Below are positions 15,872-16,569 of a stretch of DNA of 16,569 nt, one piece after another; the stretch's first letter is position 1, and each line of letters begins with the position of its first letter. Source of the DNA: Treponema sp. UBA1240 (lineage in GTDB: Bacteria > Spirochaetota > Spirochaetia > Treponematales > Treponemataceae); the NCBI GenBank assembly GCA_002308875.1, contig DBWK01000096.1:1546-18114 (forward strand), given 5' to 3'. Position numbers and translations under genes: made by a program. The notes beneath the pieces are model-generated. The model saw only the letters and a list, made by a program, of their open reading frames with translations. It was not told the origin of the DNA and did no database searches.

Positions 15872-16366
15872 TTAATTGTGTAAATTCTTCAATGAAAAAA
15901 CTTTTTCGTCATATTTATTATAAAAGTCGCCGGCAAATGTAACAAGCCGGAAACCTGAGAGCTTATCGGTGGGGAATGCGCTGTCCAAAACAAGACCGTC
16001 AGTCTTGAGCTGGCGGAAAGCATAATGTCTGGAATTGAACATAGTGTACATAAGACTGCTGCGCTTAATGCCGCTAAACGCATTGTACATAAAATGAGCC
16101 ATCTCATCATAGCGCAAAAGCGAGTTTTTAGTTACACCGGAAGGAATAAGTCCGTTTCGGTTGAAAATATCAAAAGTGTCTTCAGGATTAAGGTTCTCTC
16201 CGGAAGAAGCGTTTGTTTCATCCATATAATATGCTAGATAAGTTAAATCACTCCACACTGATTTATCACGCGCAACGATATCCGCAATTACACCCGCGTT
16301 TTGAGCGGAAAGACTTACACTGAATATGATAAAGAACAAAGCAAAAACAAAAAATACTTTCTTCAT
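15872..16366 (-). CDS. Small exported protein, possibly SLH-like
   Basis: A 164-residue protein with a signal peptide (MKKVFFVFALFFIIFSVSLSA), probably cut after residue 21. No lipobox is present, so it should be periplasmic or loosely bound to the outer membrane. The mature part has helical segments; the stretch 71-98 (GLIPSG, then RYDEMAHFMYNAF) is loosely like an S-layer homology motif, in which a conserved residue before a helix is followed by an aromatic-rich helix. This resemblance is weak and I give no function. I chose the ATG at 16366 because GGAGG lies 4 bases upstream and a signal peptide begins there; an upstream start at 16483 would place the -10 and -35 elements inside the coding region. 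It is the first gene after a consensus promoter, and the next gene starts 9 bases after its stop, so the two may work together. Confidence 0.78.
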   Translation of the reverse strand: MKKVFFVFALFFIIFSVSLSAQNAGVIADIVARDKSVWSDLTYLAYYMDETNASSGENLNPEDTFDIFNRNGLIPSGVTKNSLLRYDEMAHFMYNAFSGIKRSSLMYTMFNSRHYAFRQLKTDGLVLDSAFPTDKLSGFRLVTFAGDFYNKYDEKVFSLKNLHN

Positions 16367-16396
16367 GAACCCTCCGAAACTTTTAGACAGTATTAA

Positions 16397-16425
16397 ATTA
16401 TAGAATACGTTTGTAATAATGTCAA
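16397..16425 (-). promoter_or_regulatory. Consensus sigma-70 promoter of the envelope gene cluster
   Basis: On the minus strand a perfect TTGACA (16420-16425) is followed after exactly 17 bases by a perfect TATAAT (16397-16402). The start should be near 16390, giving a leader of about 24 bases with GGAGG before the ATG at 16366. Every gene from 16366 to 7643 faces the same way, so this promoter may drive all or part of an 8.7-kb transcript. Confidence 0.85.
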
Positions 16426-16477
16426 AGGCTTTAATGATATTATTAGCACAAATCACCGTCGGAAAAATAAAAAATAT

Positions 16478-16496
16478 TGTCAAAAACAGCTTGACA
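16478..16496. repeat. Inverted repeat of two -35 hexamers between divergent promoters
   Basis: TGTCAA (16478-16483) and TTGACA (16491-16496) form perfect 6-base arms around 7 bases. The right arm is the -35 of the tRNA promoter. The left arm has no matching -10 on the minus strand at 17 bases, so it may be chance, a remnant, or half of an operator. Confidence 0.35.
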
Positions 16497-16519
16497 CTTT
16501 TCTTTGTATGAATTATTCT
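16491..16519 (+). promoter_or_regulatory. Promoter of the tRNA gene
   Basis: TTGACA (16491-16496, 6 of 6) is followed after 17 bases by TATTCT (16514-16519, 4 of 6). The start is expected near 16526, about 20 bases before the mature tRNA 5' end. This is a common layout for a strong stable-RNA promoter. Confidence 0.75.
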
Positions 16520-16526
16520 AGTTAAA

Positions 16527-16541
16527 CCTTAGTTACTAAGG
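16527..16541 (+). repeat. Perfect hairpin in the tRNA leader
   Basis: CCTTAG and CTAAGG flank TTA, giving a 6-bp stem with a 3-base loop. It begins at about the predicted transcription start and ends 4 bases before the mature tRNA. It could guide 5' processing, protect the precursor or be an operator. Confidence 0.5.
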
Positions 16542-16545
16542 GGTC

Positions 16546-16569
16546 GGGCTACTAGCTCAGTTGGTAGAG
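16546..16569 (+). tRNA. tRNA, 5' end only (identity not determinable)
   Basis: The last 24 bases fit the start of a tRNA: a 7-base acceptor strand GGGCTAC, then TA at positions 8-9, then the D-arm GCTC-AGTTGGTA-GAG with the last stem base outside the window. The anticodon is beyond the end, so the amino acid cannot be given. Confidence 0.88.

Noticed and set aside
16367..16483. A 39-residue extension of the small exported protein from 16483
   Set aside because: It would hide the signal peptide and cover a perfect -35/-10 promoter; the ATG at 16366 has a GGAGG site.
1..16569. Insertion sequences, prophage genes, toxin-antitoxin pairs or defence systems
   Set aside because: No transposase, integrase, phage or nuclease-like gene is seen. 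All long stretches are accounted for by housekeeping and envelope genes.

Overview
The window looks like a piece of a spirochaete chromosome, most likely Treponema or a close relative. The case is an inference from several things: moderate GC with AAGGA/GGAG ribosome binding sites, a lipoprotein with an LSVSC lipobox and a poly-Gly/Ser tether, several Sec-exported proteins that look like outer-membrane barrels ending in Phe, and the sequence flavour of DnaE and RpoD. No marker here fixes the species.

Layout: (1) 1-579, plus strand: the last 192 residues of a sigma-70 (RpoD-type) factor. It converges with and overlaps recG by 13 bases. (2) 567-6832, minus strand: a housekeeping cluster transcribed dnaE > yggT > recG with gaps of 20 and 3 bases. 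(3) 6833-7000: a divergent intergenic region with a 17-base palindrome and extra half-sites, between dnaE and a lipoprotein gene. (4) 7001-7615, plus strand: a lipoprotein made of two related repeats. (5) 7643-16366, minus strand: eight genes that all face the same way and are mostly spaced 13 bases or less. In transcription order they are a small exported protein, a 426-aa exported barrel-like protein, a SAM-dependent methyltransferase, a LolD-type ATPase, two FtsX/MacB-fold permeases, a LolA-like periplasmic protein, and a 542-aa exported barrel-like protein with acidic DDDLFG repeats. A perfect consensus promoter (TTGACA, 17 bases, TATAAT) precedes the first gene and a second candidate promoter precedes the ATPase gene. 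(6) 16491-16569, plus strand: a strong promoter, a leader hairpin and the 5' end of a tRNA that runs out of the window.

The most interesting part is 7643-13821. Five tightly coupled genes could form a complete trans-envelope path: a cytoplasmic ATPase, two inner-membrane permeases with large periplasmic domains, a LolA-like carrier, and an outer-membrane protein. The layout resembles Lol lipoprotein transport, but a barrel-like protein replaces LolB. The outer-membrane protein carries seven acidic [DE]DD[LM]F units just after its signal peptide, and the first permease carries two related units (EDELFG, DDEFFG) in its periplasmic domain. The other genes in the window lack this motif. It may be a docking or binding element of this system; that is inference and untested.
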